Shown here one piece after another: positions 8,470 through 18,167 of a stretch of DNA of 64,000 nucleotides. The notes below the pieces were generated by a model. That model had not been told where the DNA came from, did not search any database, and was given only the letters and a program-made list of their open reading frames with translations. Every line of letters begins with the position of its first letter. The first letter of the stretch is position 1. The position numbers were made by a program, and so were the translations under genes. Source of the DNA: Natrinema zhouii (GTDB lineage Archaea; Halobacteriota; Halobacteria; Halobacteriales; Natrialbaceae); NCBI RefSeq assembly GCF_013456555.2, contig NZ_CP059154.1, positions 3,534,001 to 3,598,000 on the forward strand, given 5' to 3'.

Positions 8470-9642
8470 ATGCTCGAGGGAGTCAACGTCGCGCTCGGGA
8501 TCACGGGGTCGATCGCGGCCGTGAAAACGGTCGAACTGGCCCACGAGCTGCGACGCCAGGGAGCGGCGGTTCGCGGCGTGATGACCGACAGCGCGCAGGG
8601 GATCATCCACCCCTGGGCGGTCGAGTTCGCCACCGAAAACGAGGTCGTCACGGAGATCACGGGGGGCGTCGAACACGTCGACCTCTGCGGCTACGACGGC
8701 TGGGCGGACGTATTTTTGATCGCGCCCGCGACGGCCAACACCGTCGGCAAGATAGCAGGTGCCGTCGACGACACGCCCGTCACGACGTGTGCCACGACCG
8801 CGCTCGGTGCCGACACGCCGGTCGTCGTCGCGCCCGCGATGCACGAACCGATGTACGACCACCCCGGCGTGCTCGAGGCCATCGACACCGTCTCCGAGTG
8901 GGGAATCAACTTCGTCGACCCGCGCATCGAGGAGGGGAAAGCCAAGATCGCGAGCGAAGAGGCGATCGTCTGTGACGTGGCCCGCGCAGCCGGCGACCGA
9001 CCGCTCGAGGGCGAGCACATCGTCGTCACGAGCGGCGCGACGAGCGAGTCGATCGACCCCGTCCGAGTCATCACGAACCGGTCGTCGGGCAAGATGGGAC
9101 GAGCGGTCGCGAAAGCCTGTTACGTCCGCGGAGCCGACGCGACGCTCGTCCACGACGGGCCCGACGTGCCCTACGCCGAGACTCGGCGGGTCGAGAGTGC
9201 CAGCGAAATGCTTGCGGCCACGCGCGATGCCTGTTCGGACGCCGACGCGCTCGTCTCGGCGGCCGCGATCGGCGACTACACCGTCGAGGAGAGCGACGAG
9301 AAGATCCGCTCGGGCCAGGAGCTCACGCTCGAGCTCGAGCCGACGCCGAAGCTCATCGACGAGCTCCGCACTGCATATCCCGACCTGCCGATCGTCGGCT
9401 TCAAGACCGAAACCTCCGGCGACGAGGCGGCGATGATCGAGCAGGCCAGAAAGACCCTCGAGCGGGCCGGTCTCGCGTTCGTCGTCGCCAACGACGCGAG
9501 CGTGATGGGGTCGGAGACGACGCGCGCACTACTGGTCCACGCGGATGACGCCGCCCGATACGAGGGGACGAAAACCGGACTTGGCAGCGAAATCGCCGAC
9601 TCGATCGCGGCGGTTCTCGGAGTCGAGTCCGCAGACGGCTGA
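8470..9642 (+). CDS. coaBC: Bifunctional phosphopantothenoylcysteine decarboxylase / phosphopantothenate-cysteine ligase
   Basis: A 390-residue CoaBC (Dfp) protein of coenzyme A synthesis. The ligase domain joins cysteine to 4'-phosphopantothenate and the flavin-dependent decarboxylase domain removes CO2 to give 4'-phosphopantetheine. The N-terminal flavoprotein domain (about 1-175) shows LGITGSIAAVKT, the active-site His69 in GGVEHVDL, the PATANTVGKIA stretch and PAMHEPMYDHP. The ligase domain (about 176-390) begins with VVTSGATSESIDPVRVITNRS, containing the nucleotide-binding and dimer motifs, and carries PTPKLIDEL. Full length for an archaeal CoaBC. It stands alone between unrelated genes. 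Confidence 0.93.
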   Translation: MLEGVNVALGITGSIAAVKTVELAHELRRQGAAVRGVMTDSAQGIIHPWAVEFATENEVVTEITGGVEHVDLCGYDGWADVFLIAPATANTVGKIAGAVDDTPVTTCATTALGADTPVVVAPAMHEPMYDHPGVLEAIDTVSEWGINFVDPRIEEGKAKIASEEAIVCDVARAAGDRPLEGEHIVVTSGATSESIDPVRVITNRSSGKMGRAVAKACYVRGADATLVHDGPDVPYAETRRVESASEMLAATRDACSDADALVSAAAIGDYTVEESDEKIRSGQELTLELEPTPKLIDELRTAYPDLPIVGFKTETSGDEAAMIEQARKTLERAGLAFVVANDASVMGSETTRALLVHADDAARYEGTKTGLGSEIADSIAAVLGVESADG

Positions 9643-9754
9643 TTTAGCGCTGAGTCCGTCAGGAGAATTATATGGGTGGGGTTCATGCGACCGAACTAAT
9701 GGGTATTCGACTTGGTTTGGACGCGATCGAACTACCGGAATCGTCCGGCACTCC

Positions 9755-9761
9755 GAGGTGA
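9755..9761 (+). promoter_or_regulatory. Shine-Dalgarno site deciding the start of the next gene
   Basis: GAGGTGA matches the archaeal anti-Shine-Dalgarno core and lies 5 nt before the GTG at 9767. It supports that GTG rather than the in-frame GTG at 9758, which overlaps the site itself. Confidence 0.5.
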
Positions 9762-9766
9762 TCGAC

Positions 9767-10438
9767 GTGGTACAACAACACCGACCTAACGATGGCGACG
9801 ACCCAAATGATGGAGACGACAGTCCCATCGACGGTGATGTGGCCTCCGCTTCGGACGCCGACGCGACCGACGATCCCGACGCGGCCGACGAGCCGCTCAC
9901 CAAGGGCGAAATCTTCGAAGTACTGCGAAATCAGCGGCGTCGCTATATCCTGCAATACCTCAAGCAGGACGATCGTCCCGTCGAACTCGGTGACCTCGCC
10001 CAGCAGATCGCCGCTTGGGAGTACGACACGACTCTCGAGGGCGTCACTCCCGAGCAGCGAAAGCGGGTCTATACGACGCTCCAGCAGACCCATCTCCCGA
10101 AGATGGACGCGGCTGATATCCTTTGCTTCGACTCCGATCGGGGCGTCATCGAGGGGACCGATCGAACCGGAGATATCAGCGTCTACCTCGAGATCGTCCC
10201 CGGCCGGGAGTTCGCGTGGCGCGAACTGTACCTCTCGCTGGGCGCGATCAGCTGTGCGCTGGTCGCTGCGCTGTGGCTGGGGATCTATCCGCTCACCCAA
10301 CTCTCTGATCTCTCCTGGATGACCGTCGTCGCGGCCACGTTTACGCTGACCGCGGTTGCACACATCTACCACGAACGAAACATGCGTCTCGGTCACGGCG
10401 ACCAGCCACCGGAGCTGAGCTACAGCACGGACGAGTGA
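9767..10438 (+). CDS. Membrane-anchored DUF7344-like HTH protein
   Basis: A 223-residue haloarchaeal protein. After an Asp-rich low-complexity N-terminus (about 5-45) comes a winged-helix-like domain (LTKGEIFEVLRNQRRRYILQ onward, about 48-125) of the DUF7344 type, in which a conserved NxRRRxILxxL helix is followed by a VELGDLAxQIAxWE segment. Two hydrophobic helices follow (about 153-175 and 180-200). The pattern resembles membrane-tethered transcription regulators, but neither a DNA target nor a signal is visible. The frame opens further upstream inside coaBC; the GTG start with its Shine-Dalgarno is preferred. Confidence 0.7.
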   Translation: MVQQHRPNDGDDPNDGDDSPIDGDVASASDADATDDPDAADEPLTKGEIFEVLRNQRRRYILQYLKQDDRPVELGDLAQQIAAWEYDTTLEGVTPEQRKRVYTTLQQTHLPKMDAADILCFDSDRGVIEGTDRTGDISVYLEIVPGREFAWRELYLSLGAISCALVAALWLGIYPLTQLSDLSWMTVVAATFTLTAVAHIYHERNMRLGHGDQPPELSYSTDE

Positions 10439-10546
10439 CCGACTCCGAACAGTCCGGTCGGCCCGAACGGGACGAGCGCCGGGGAGCCTGTAGGGACGGA
10501 ATTCCCACGTCGGAATATCTCGCGGCTCACTCGCTCGGATCGTCAA

Positions 10547-10552
10547 CTTTTA
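10547..10552 (+). promoter_or_regulatory. TATA-like element of the hpt-like gene
   Basis: CTTTTA is centred about 28 bp before the ATG at 10577, consistent with a leaderless transcript. Confidence 0.4.
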
Positions 10553-10576
10553 CTCCGCGACGGTTCGACCCACAGC

Positions 10577-11146
10577 ATGGATCAGTTGAAGCAGTCCCTC
10601 CTCGAGGCCCCGATCATCGAGAAGAACGGCTATCACTACTTCGTGCATCCGATCAGCGATGGGCTTCCCAAACTCGATCCGGGGCTGCTCCGCGAGATCG
10701 TCATCCGAATCATCCGAAAAGCCGAACTCGAGGAGGTCGACCGAATCGTCACCCCCGCGGCGATGGGCATTCACATCTCCACCGCCGTCTCGCTGATGAC
10801 CGACATCCCGCTGACCGTCATCCGAAAGCGCAAGTACGGCCTCGAGGACGAGGTCGCAATCTCCCAGAAGACCGGCTACTCCGAAAACGAGATGTACATC
10901 AACGACGTCCGCGAGGGCGAGCGTGTCCTCGTCCTCGACGACGTCCTCTCGACGGGCGGCACGCTCGCATCGGTGCTCACGGCGCTCCACGAGATCGGTG
11001 CGGAGGTCGTCGACACGGTCGCCGTGATCAAGAAGGTCGGCGGCGAGAACAAGGTCGACGACGCCGGCTACGACGTCAAGACGCTGATCAACGTCGACGT
11101 CGTCGACGGCGAGGTCGTTATCGTCGACGAGGAAGGCGATCAGTAA
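10577..11146 (+). CDS. hpt: Hypoxanthine/guanine (HGPRTase-like) phosphoribosyltransferase
   Basis: A 189-residue archaeal type-I phosphoribosyltransferase of purine salvage, transferring phosphoribose from PRPP to a purine base. The PRPP loop [13 protein letters not shown] is at residues 117-129, with the preceding hydrophobic strand and two acidic residues intact. The N-terminal half ([16 protein letters not shown]) matches the archaeal HGPRTase-like/APRT-like group rather than bacterial Hpt. Exact base preference cannot be read from sequence; family members have been annotated both as HGPRT and adenine PRT. Monocistronic by position. Confidence 0.85.
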   Translation: MDQLKQSLLEAPIIEKNGYHYFVHPISDGLPKLDPGLLREIVIRIIRKAELEEVDRIVTPAAMGIHISTAVSLMTDIPLTVIRKRKYGLEDEVAISQKTGYSENEMYINDVREGERVLVLDDVLSTGGTLASVLTALHEIGAEVVDTVAVIKKVGGENKVDDAGYDVKTLINVDVVDGEVVIVDEEGDQ

Positions 11147-11301
11147 GCGCGCTTCGATAAGCAGTTCGTTGAACCGTTCTCACACGAATTACGGACAACC
11201 GGCGGACTGCAGACGGAACTGAGACTCGAGTTTGGGGTTTCGACCCCCTCCGTGTCTACTCAACACAAGGAATATGTTTGCAGGATTAGAATCCCACGAC
11301 G

Positions 11302-12963
11302 ATGGCAGGGAATAGCGTCGGGCCGGGTGAACGCGGTCGGCTGCGACGGCGTTCACTCCTGAAGCGTGCGGGGGCGGCTGGGATCGCGGGACTCGCGGGC
11401 TGTCTCAGGTTCGACAGCGTCACGGCCGACGGTCCGGCCGAGGAGCTGATACAGGAGGGGTTCGAGGCGGCAGATATCGAGCCGCCGTTCGAGACCACGA
11501 TCGCCATCACCCAGGACGAGGAACGGGACAAGTTCGCACAGCTACTCCGGAACGAACTCAACGGGACTGGCTTTTTCGACATCTCGATTACGTCTCAGGA
11601 CTTCGGCTCTCACGTCGATCTGATGCTCGCCGCGGCCGAGGAGAACGAAAACGTCGTATTCATCTCGAGTTGGACCGGCGGCTGGGATCCCAGCAATTTC
11701 GTCGACATGCTCTTTCACTCGGACAGTCACGCGCCGAGTGGGTTCAACGTCGGTCACTACTCCAACGAGACCGTCGACGAGTACCTCGACGCGGGCCTCA
11801 CCGAAACGAATCACGAAGATCGCGTCGAGAGCTACCAGAACCTGCAGACGGAACTGGTCGCCGACTCGCCGGCGTCCTTCGTTCGCTTTCACGAAGAGAC
11901 CCACGTCTGGGACGACGACGTCGTCAGTCGCTGGGAGACGTATCCACTCCGGCCAGGGGCGTACTACGCAATATACGCACCCTGGGCCGGCGTTTACACC
12001 GATCTCGAGGAGGGGGCCGAATTTATCGGCGACCTCGGGAGCGACGTCACCAACTACGATCCCGTCTCGATAACCGGGACCGTCTCCAGTCAGGCGACGG
12101 CACTGCTCTACGAGCAACTCGTCGGCGTCGACTTCGACGGCGATATTCAGCCGATGCTCGCCACCGATTGGGAGCGAATCGACGAAGGGCAAACCGACGG
12201 GATGACCTACCGATTCACCCTCCGCGAGGGCGTCCGCTTTCACAACGGCGAAGAGCTCACCGCGGATCACGTCAAAGGCTCGCTCGAACGCTACGAGGGA
12301 ACGACTCGAGAGAGCGACATCAACGACTGGTACGAGAGCAGCGAGGTTATCGACGACGAGACGATCGAGATCAGTTGCTCACGGGAGTACGGCCCCTTCG
12401 AAACCGCGCTGTTCAACGTATCGATCGTTCCGATGGCGGTGATCGACGGCGAACACGACCTCGAGTCGGAGCCCGTCGGAACCGGGCCCTACCGATTCGT
12501 CGAACACGAGAGCGACGACCACTGGCGAATGGAGCGGTTCGACGAGTACTGGTACGGGGGCGACAAAGCGGTCCCCGAAACGGCACCGATCGAAACCGTC
12601 ACGCTCGAGATCATCTCCGAGAAGTCCTCTCGACAGGGCGCACTCGAGGCCGGGAACATCCACTTCAGTTACGGCGTCCCGTCGGCGAGCATCGCTGACT
12701 TCGAACGCAACAACGCCTACGACGTTGGTCGTCGCGTCAGCGGCAGCTACGATATGGTGATCTACCCCACGTACCGCGCGCCGTTTTCCGAGCGGTCGGT
12801 CCGCCGCGGCTGTAACATGTTGATTCCGCGCGAACGAATCCTCGAGAACGTCTACCGCGGTATCGGCCAACTCGCATATACGCCGATCTCACCGTTGCTC
12901 GAGGAGTACACGAGCGAGTCGTTTCAGGAGATGATCGCGGACGAGTACATCCGCCCGAACTAA
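11302..12963 (+). CDS. Circularly permuted peptide/nickel-type ABC substrate-binding lipoprotein
   Basis: A 553-residue family-5 (DppA/OppA-type) solute-binding protein with a twin-arginine lipoprotein signal (RRRSLLKRAG, lipobox LAGC with Cys34). The two halves are in reversed order. Residues about 44-234 are the normal C-terminal part (IQEGFEAADI..., SSWTGGWDP, NVGHYSNETVDEYLD, APWAGVYTD). Residues about 235-553 are the normal N-terminal part (DLGSDVTNYDP, LLYEQLVGVDFDG, FTLREGVRFHNGEELTADHV, EPVGTGPYRFVEH, NMLIPRERILENVYRGIG). The protein stops at DEYIRPN, exactly where a normal homologue would continue into the segment now at the N-terminus. It heads an operon with its permeases 22 bp downstream, so it is probably functional and exported. 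Confidence 0.88.
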   Translation: MAGNSVGPGERGRLRRRSLLKRAGAAGIAGLAGCLRFDSVTADGPAEELIQEGFEAADIEPPFETTIAITQDEERDKFAQLLRNELNGTGFFDISITSQDFGSHVDLMLAAAEENENVVFISSWTGGWDPSNFVDMLFHSDSHAPSGFNVGHYSNETVDEYLDAGLTETNHEDRVESYQNLQTELVADSPASFVRFHEETHVWDDDVVSRWETYPLRPGAYYAIYAPWAGVYTDLEEGAEFIGDLGSDVTNYDPVSITGTVSSQATALLYEQLVGVDFDGDIQPMLATDWERIDEGQTDGMTYRFTLREGVRFHNGEELTADHVKGSLERYEGTTRESDINDWYESSEVIDDETIEISCSREYGPFETALFNVSIVPMAVIDGEHDLESEPVGTGPYRFVEHESDDHWRMERFDEYWYGGDKAVPETAPIETVTLEIISEKSSRQGALEAGNIHFSYGVPSASIADFERNNAYDVGRRVSGSYDMVIYPTYRAPFSERSVRRGCNMLIPRERILENVYRGIGQLAYTPISPLLEEYTSESFQEMIADEYIRPN

Positions 12964-12985
12964 CGGGTCCGTTCCACTTACATCA

Positions 12986-13933
12986 ATGTCGATCGGCCGA
13001 TACATCTGGACGCGGTTGTTGGTCACGGTGCCAGTCCTTTTCGGCGTCACCGCGTTGACCTTTTCCTTCGTCCACCTGCTGCCGGGCGACGCGGTCGACG
13101 CGATCATCGGCTTTCAGGACGTCAGCCCGGCGGTCGAGGCGTCGATCCGGGCCGAGTACCACCTCGACCAGCCGGTGTGGAAACAGTACCTGCTGTGGCT
13201 GCGCGACGCGGCCACCCTCGAGTTCGGCGAGTCGCCGATTACCGGTCGCGACGTCACGGCGACGATCGGTCGCCGGCTCCCGGCGACGCTCGCGCTCGGC
13301 GGGGCCGCGTGGCTACTCGCGCTCGCTGTCGGGGTTCCCACGGGAATCGTCGCCGCCGTCAGAGAGGGCGAGCCGGCCGACGAACTCGGGCGGATCGCGG
13401 CGCTGGCCGGAATCGCGACGCCGAACTTCTGGCTCGGCCTCATCCTGTTGTTCGTCTTCAGCGTCCGATTGGGCTGGTTTCGCGTGATTCCACCGGACGC
13501 GCCGCTCGCGAGCCTCGCGATGGCGAAGTTCATGCTCCTGCCGACGATTACGCTGGGGACCGCTTCGGCCGCGCTGGTCATGCGCCTCTTGCGGTCGTCG
13601 ATGCGCCGGGAACTCGAGGCGGCCTACGTCCGGACCGCACGCGCGAAGGGGCTCCCCGAACGAACGGTGATCCTGAAACACGTTCTGCGAAACGCCCTGC
13701 TCCCGATCGTCACCGTCGCCGGCCTCCAGCTTGCATTTCTCGTCGACGGCGCCGTCGTCGTCGAGCAGATATTCTCCTGGCCGGGCATGGGGCGGCTGCT
13801 GGTCCGCTCGATCCTGCGGCGGGATTACCCGCTCATCCAGGCGACCGTCCTCGTCATCGGCGTCGCGATCGTCCTCGCGAACCTGCTCGTCGACGTCGTC
13901 TACGCGATCCTCGATCCACGCATTCGATACTAA
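12986..13933 (+). CDS. Peptide-type ABC transporter permease (DppB-like)
   Basis: A 315-residue inner-membrane permease with six predicted helices, the first at about residues 9-30. The DppB N-terminal signature is present (YIWTRLLVTVPVLFGVTALTF, LLPGDAV), as is the EAA cytoplasmic loop YVRTARAKGLPERTVILKH (about 213-231) that contacts the ATPases, and the family ending YAILDPRIRY. It forms a heterodimer with the product of the next gene, 12 bp downstream. Substrate may be oligopeptides, but haloarchaeal members also move other solutes, so no substrate is claimed. Confidence 0.9.
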   Translation: MSIGRYIWTRLLVTVPVLFGVTALTFSFVHLLPGDAVDAIIGFQDVSPAVEASIRAEYHLDQPVWKQYLLWLRDAATLEFGESPITGRDVTATIGRRLPATLALGGAAWLLALAVGVPTGIVAAVREGEPADELGRIAALAGIATPNFWLGLILLFVFSVRLGWFRVIPPDAPLASLAMAKFMLLPTITLGTASAALVMRLLRSSMRRELEAAYVRTARAKGLPERTVILKHVLRNALLPIVTVAGLQLAFLVDGAVVVEQIFSWPGMGRLLVRSILRRDYPLIQATVLVIGVAIVLANLLVDVVYAILDPRIRY

Positions 13934-13945
13934 CCAATCTACCCA

Positions 13946-15070
13946 ATGAGCGACCGACGTCCCACCACCCAGCGCGGCCGGATTCGCATCGTCGGCTTCG
14001 ACGACGCCGTCGCGGACCAGCAGGAGGGTAATCGGGAAGACGACGATGACGACGACGCAACAGCGACGGGGCCCATCGCCAGTTCGACGACGCCCGCGGA
14101 GACGACACCGAAGACGGAGTCGGAACCCGACCGGCCGAGACGCCGCCTCGAGGACGCGTGGCGTCGATTTCGACGGAATCGAACGGCGATGGTCGGACTG
14201 GGAGTGATCGTCGTCATGGCGGTGCTGGCCGTCTTCGCCAGACCGATCGAGGTGTCGACGGCAGATGTGACGATCACGCTCCAGCCGTTTTCGCTGGCAC
14301 CGTACGATCCGTCCGCGATGTTCGTCGGCCCGGCGAACGCGCCGCCCTCTCGAGCGCACCCTTTCGGGACCGACTGGGCGGGCCGCGATCAACTCTCGCG
14401 GGTCCTCGTCGGCGGCCGGTACACGCTGGGGATCGGGCTCGTCGCCGTCGCGCTGGCGCTGTGCGTCGGCGTCCCCCTCGGGGCGATCGCAGGCTATTTC
14501 GGCGGCTGGATCGACGAGGCGATCATGCGGCTCGTCGACGTGCTGTACGCCTTCCCGTTTCTGGTGCTGGCGATCGCGATCGTCCCGATCCTCGAGCCGG
14601 TGCCAATCCTCGGCGGCGGCTTCTGGACGGTGGTGCTGGCACTGGCCGTCACCGGCTGGATCGGCTACGCTCGACTGTTGCGCGGCGAAGTTCTCTCGGT
14701 CCGGGAACGCGAGTACGTCACGGCCGCGAGAGCACTCGGCGTCCCCGATCGGACGGTCATCCGCAGACACGTCGTCCCGAACGCCGTCGCCCCCGTCGTC
14801 GTCCAGGCGACGCTCAACGTCGGCACGGTCGTCCTCACCGCGGCGGCGCTCGGCTTCCTCGGGCTCGGCCTCGAGCCGGGGAGCGCCGAGTGGGGCGCGA
14901 TGCTCTCGCAGGGCCGGAGTTCACTCGTCCGAGGCGACTGGCACATCACCGTTTTCCCCGGGTTCGCGATTTTCCTCTTCGTGCTGGCGATCAACCTCGT
15001 CGGTGACGGAATCAACGACGCGCTCGACCCCCACCGGGACGCGAGCGACGAACGGAGGCGGCTGCGCTGA
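13946..15070 (+). CDS. Peptide-type ABC transporter permease (DppC-like)
   Basis: A 374-residue DppC-family permease. An unusually long hydrophilic N-terminus (about 75 residues with an acidic DDDDDD run and Thr/Pro-rich stretch) precedes the family core RRFRRNRTAMVGLGVIVV. The periplasmic HPFGTDWAGRDQLSRVL motif, the EAA loop YVTAARALGVPDRTVIRRH and the C-terminal INDALDPHRD are all present. The stop codon overlaps the ATG of the following ATPase gene (TGATG), indicating coupled translation. The start could be later than 13946 because the leader is not conserved, but the 12-bp spacing from the upstream gene favours it. Confidence 0.9.
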   Translation: MSDRRPTTQRGRIRIVGFDDAVADQQEGNREDDDDDDATATGPIASSTTPAETTPKTESEPDRPRRRLEDAWRRFRRNRTAMVGLGVIVVMAVLAVFARPIEVSTADVTITLQPFSLAPYDPSAMFVGPANAPPSRAHPFGTDWAGRDQLSRVLVGGRYTLGIGLVAVALALCVGVPLGAIAGYFGGWIDEAIMRLVDVLYAFPFLVLAIAIVPILEPVPILGGGFWTVVLALAVTGWIGYARLLRGEVLSVREREYVTAARALGVPDRTVIRRHVVPNAVAPVVVQATLNVGTVVLTAAALGFLGLGLEPGSAEWGAMLSQGRSSLVRGDWHITVFPGFAIFLFVLAINLVGDGINDALDPHRDASDERRRLR

Positions 15071-16149
15071 TGGCGCTGCTCGAGGTCGAGGATCTCGTCG
15101 TCCAGTTCTATACCGAAAACGGCGTCGTTCGGGCGGTCGACGGCATCAGTTACGAGATCCGCGCGGGCGAGACGCTCGGACTCGTCGGTGAGAGCGGTGC
15201 TGGCAAGAGCGTCGCCAGCCTCGCCTTGCTCCGCCTGATCGAGTCCCCCGGCGAGATCGTCAGCGGCGAAATCCGGTTTCGCGGACGGAACGTTCTCGAG
15301 CTATCGGCCGACGAACTCCGGGCGCTCAGGGGCGACGAGATCGCGATGGTCTTCCAGGACGCCGGGGCGGCGCTCAACCCCGTCTACACCGTCGGCGAAC
15401 AGATCGCGGAAGCGATCCGCGCACACGAGGCCGTCACCGACGAGACGGCCCGCGACCGTGCGATCGACCTCCTCGAGCGGGTCGGGATCCCGGATCCGGC
15501 CGCCCGGTATTCGGACTATCCGCACGAGTTCTCCGGCGGAATGCAACAGCGAGCCGTCATCGCGATGGCGCTGTCCTGCGATCCCGCCCTGCTCGTCTGC
15601 GACGAGCCGACGACTGGTCTCGACGTCACGGTCCAGGCCGGGCTCCTCGAATTACTCGCGGACCTCGCGCGGGAGTCCGAGACGGCGATCCAGCTGGTCA
15701 CCCACGACCTCGGCGTCGTCGCCGAGTTGTGCGATCGGGTGCTGGTGCAGTACGCCGGCGAGATCGTCGAGCGCGCGCCGATCGAGGAGCTGTACTACGA
15801 CCCCAAACATCCCTACACCGTCGGATTACTGGCTTCGGTTCCTCGAGTAGGCGACGGCCGCGAGCGCCTTACGACCATCCCCGGGACGACCCCCGACCTC
15901 GTTGATCCGCCGACCGGCTGCCGGTTCCACCCGCGCTGTCCGTACGCGGAGGACGTCTGCGCCAAACACCACCCGGAACTCGTCGAGACGGAATCGGGAG
16001 CCCCCGACGACGGCGATTTCGAAACCCATGCTGCCGCCTGCCTCGAGTACACCGGCGATCTCGAGGACGGGCTGGATTACGAGGTGCAGGTGCGGGACGG
16101 AGCGAACGGCGACCGTCACGAGCGAACGACATCGGGTGATCCGCGATGA
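15070..16149 (+). CDS. Peptide-type ABC transporter ATPase (DppD-like)
   Basis: A 359-residue cytoplasmic ATPase. Walker A GESGAGKS at 40-47, Q-loop QDAGAALNP, signature FSGGMQQR (near 157) and Walker [13 protein letters not shown] are intact. After the ATPase core comes the oligopeptide-transporter C-terminal domain with [22 protein letters not shown], the cysteine motif typical of DppD/DppF. It acts as a heterodimer with the following protein, whose ATG overlaps this stop. Confidence 0.92.
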   Translation: MALLEVEDLVVQFYTENGVVRAVDGISYEIRAGETLGLVGESGAGKSVASLALLRLIESPGEIVSGEIRFRGRNVLELSADELRALRGDEIAMVFQDAGAALNPVYTVGEQIAEAIRAHEAVTDETARDRAIDLLERVGIPDPAARYSDYPHEFSGGMQQRAVIAMALSCDPALLVCDEPTTGLDVTVQAGLLELLADLARESETAIQLVTHDLGVVAELCDRVLVQYAGEIVERAPIEELYYDPKHPYTVGLLASVPRVGDGRERLTTIPGTTPDLVDPPTGCRFHPRCPYAEDVCAKHHPELVETESGAPDDGDFETHAAACLEYTGDLEDGLDYEVQVRDGANGDRHERTTSGDPR

Positions 16150-17474
16150 GGACGACCGACGACGAGCCACTGATTCGAGCCGAAGGCCTCGAGAAACGGT
16201 ATACGACGGCCGACGGCGTTCTCGACCGATTACTCGGCCGGCACGAGACGGTTCGGGCGGTCGACGGCATCGATCTCGAAATTCGCGCCGGCGAGACCCT
16301 CGGGCTGGTCGGTGAAAGCGGCTGCGGCAAGACGACGCTCGGCCGGGCGCTCGTCCGGCTGCTCGAGCCCACCGCGGGCACGGTCACCTACCGCGACACC
16401 GAACTGACCGAGTGCTCTCGATCCGAACTCCGGGCGCTGCGATCCGAGATCCAGTACGTCTTCCAGGATCCCCTCGCCAGCTTGAATCCGCAGCTGACCG
16501 TCGCCGACGTCGTCGGCGAAGCGCTCGCGGTTCACGACATCGTCCCGCCGGATCGTCGCGACGAGCGCGTTCGGGAGTTGCTCGAAACGGTCGGGCTGCA
16601 AGCCAATCACGCCAGCCGGTACCCCCACGAGTTCTCGGGCGGCCAGCGCCAGCGGATCGGCATCGCCCGCGCGCTCGCGGTCGAACCCGAGTTCGTCGTC
16701 TGCGACGAGCCGGTTTCCGCGCTCGACGTCTCAGTGCAGGCCGGGATTCTCAACCTGCTCTCCGACCTCCAGGAGGAGTTCGGGCTTTCCTACCTGCTCA
16801 TCACCCACGACCTCTCGGTGGTCGAGCACATCGCCGACCGGGTGGCCGTGATGTATCTCGGAAAACTCGTCGAAACCGGGACGACTACCGAGGTCTTCGA
16901 CGTTCCCTCTCATCCCTACACGGAAGCGCTGCTGTCGGCGATCCCCGAACCCGACCCCTGCTGGGCGGGCGATCGAATCGTCCTCGAGGGATCGGTTCCC
17001 TCCCCCACCGATCCCCCGTCGGGCTGCCGGTTTCACACGCGCTGTCCGAAGGTTATCCCGCCTGCGGCGTACGACCTCGAGACGGACTCGTTCCGCGCCG
17101 TCATGGCGCTTCGAACCCGGCTCGCCGAGGCGGGTGACGATGCGGGGCTCGAGGCGCTGCTCCCGCGAGCCGACGCCCGCGAAGACGCCGTGGCGGCGAT
17201 CCGGGACGCCAACGGGATCCCCCACCGACTCTCCGATCCGGACGCGGAGGCGGCTCTCGCTGACGCGCTCGAGGTCGCCGCAGCCGGCGATTTCGAGGCC
17301 GCACGAGGCCGGCTCGCCTCGGCCTTCGAGACGCCCTGCGAGACGACCGAACCGGCGCTCGAACCGGGAACGGCCGATCATCCGATCGCCTGCCACCGGT
17401 TCGACGATCGAATTGCGGGCGATCCCGAGCCGAGCGTCGAATCGAACCGCTACCCGCGAGGGACCGACCGATGA
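16146..17474 (+). CDS. Peptide-type ABC transporter ATPase (DppF-like) with internal C-terminal insertion
   Basis: A 442-residue ATPase partner: Walker [10 protein letters not shown]-loop QDPLASLNP, signature FSGGQRQR and Walker [13 protein letters not shown]. The C-terminal cysteine motif is split. [11 protein letters not shown] is followed by about 95 extra residues of Ala/Asp-rich helical sequence before the remainder [12 protein letters not shown]...IACHRFD. A similar insertion occurs in haloarchaeal relatives as far as I recall, so it is probably lineage-typical rather than a mutation. The gene overlaps both neighbours by ATGA-type junctions. Confidence 0.9.
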   Translation: MRTTDDEPLIRAEGLEKRYTTADGVLDRLLGRHETVRAVDGIDLEIRAGETLGLVGESGCGKTTLGRALVRLLEPTAGTVTYRDTELTECSRSELRALRSEIQYVFQDPLASLNPQLTVADVVGEALAVHDIVPPDRRDERVRELLETVGLQANHASRYPHEFSGGQRQRIGIARALAVEPEFVVCDEPVSALDVSVQAGILNLLSDLQEEFGLSYLLITHDLSVVEHIADRVAVMYLGKLVETGTTTEVFDVPSHPYTEALLSAIPEPDPCWAGDRIVLEGSVPSPTDPPSGCRFHTRCPKVIPPAAYDLETDSFRAVMALRTRLAEAGDDAGLEALLPRADAREDAVAAIRDANGIPHRLSDPDAEAALADALEVAAAGDFEAARGRLASAFETPCETTEPALEPGTADHPIACHRFDDRIAGDPEPSVESNRYPRGTDR

Positions 17475-18004
17475 AACGGATCGACGACGCCGACGCGCTC
17501 GAGCGGTCGGACGACGATCCGTTCGTACCCGGACGGGAGAGCGACGACGGGATCGGGGGCGGGCGCACGATCGACTGGGCGGCGTTCAGCCACGCGTTCA
17601 CGCCGCGGACACTTCGCCACCGCGCGATCGACGTCAGCGTCTCGACGGACAAACGCCGATACGAGCCCGGCGAATCGGTCGAGATCACCGTCGCGTTCCG
17701 CAACCGGCTTCCGTTCCCGATTCGGATCCGGACCGAGTCGCCGAAGCGTTGGGTCTGGGCTGTCGACGGGGACAGGGAGGCCTCGCAGGTAGCGCGAACG
17801 GTACCGGATCGGCCCGCCGCGTTCTCCTTCGCCCGGAGCGAGCGCAAACGCTTCCGGCGGCAGTGGTCCCAGCGAATCCGGGTTTCCGACGACGAGTGGG
17901 AGCCGGTCGACGCAGGCACGTACGTGATCGAGGTTCGGATCAACCGCGCGGACGCTACGACCCGCGGTCTCGTCGCTCGAACCGAAATCGAAATCGAGGG
18001 CTGA
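17471..18004 (+). CDS. Small beta-sandwich (BsuPI-like) protein at the end of the ABC operon
   Basis: A 177-residue protein without signal peptide or membrane helix. From about residue 50 it reads as a beta-sandwich: [26 protein letters not shown] resembles the opening strands of BsuPI/DUF7974-like domains, and it ends with [13 protein letters not shown] and a final beta-strand. The N-terminal 45 residues are acidic and probably disordered. Its ATG overlaps the stop of the DppF-like gene, so it is part of the transporter operon. A role in assembling or regulating the transporter is possible, but nothing in the sequence shows one. Confidence 0.6.
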   Translation: MKRIDDADALERSDDDPFVPGRESDDGIGGGRTIDWAAFSHAFTPRTLRHRAIDVSVSTDKRRYEPGESVEITVAFRNRLPFPIRIRTESPKRWVWAVDGDREASQVARTVPDRPAAFSFARSERKRFRRQWSQRIRVSDDEWEPVDAGTYVIEVRINRADATTRGLVARTEIEIEG

Positions 18005-18132
18005 CGCGCCGCTCCGGACGGTGCGTCGATCCCCAATCGTATCCCTCGAGCGGTTGCTTCCGAGGATCGAAACGACGGGATGAAAACTATCTATACCACC
18101 CCTGGACCTCATTCAGCCGATCTGACAACCCG

Positions 18133-18140
18133 AATGTTAT
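18133..18140 (+). promoter_or_regulatory. TATA-like element of the ABC-2 exporter pair
   Basis: TGTTATTT lies about 30 bp before the ATG at 18168 and gives the exporter pair a promoter of its own, separate from the peptide-type operon. Weak evidence from spacing and AT content. Confidence 0.3.
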
Positions 18141-18167
18141 TTCCGTCTCTTCGTGTGACCCAGGCAC

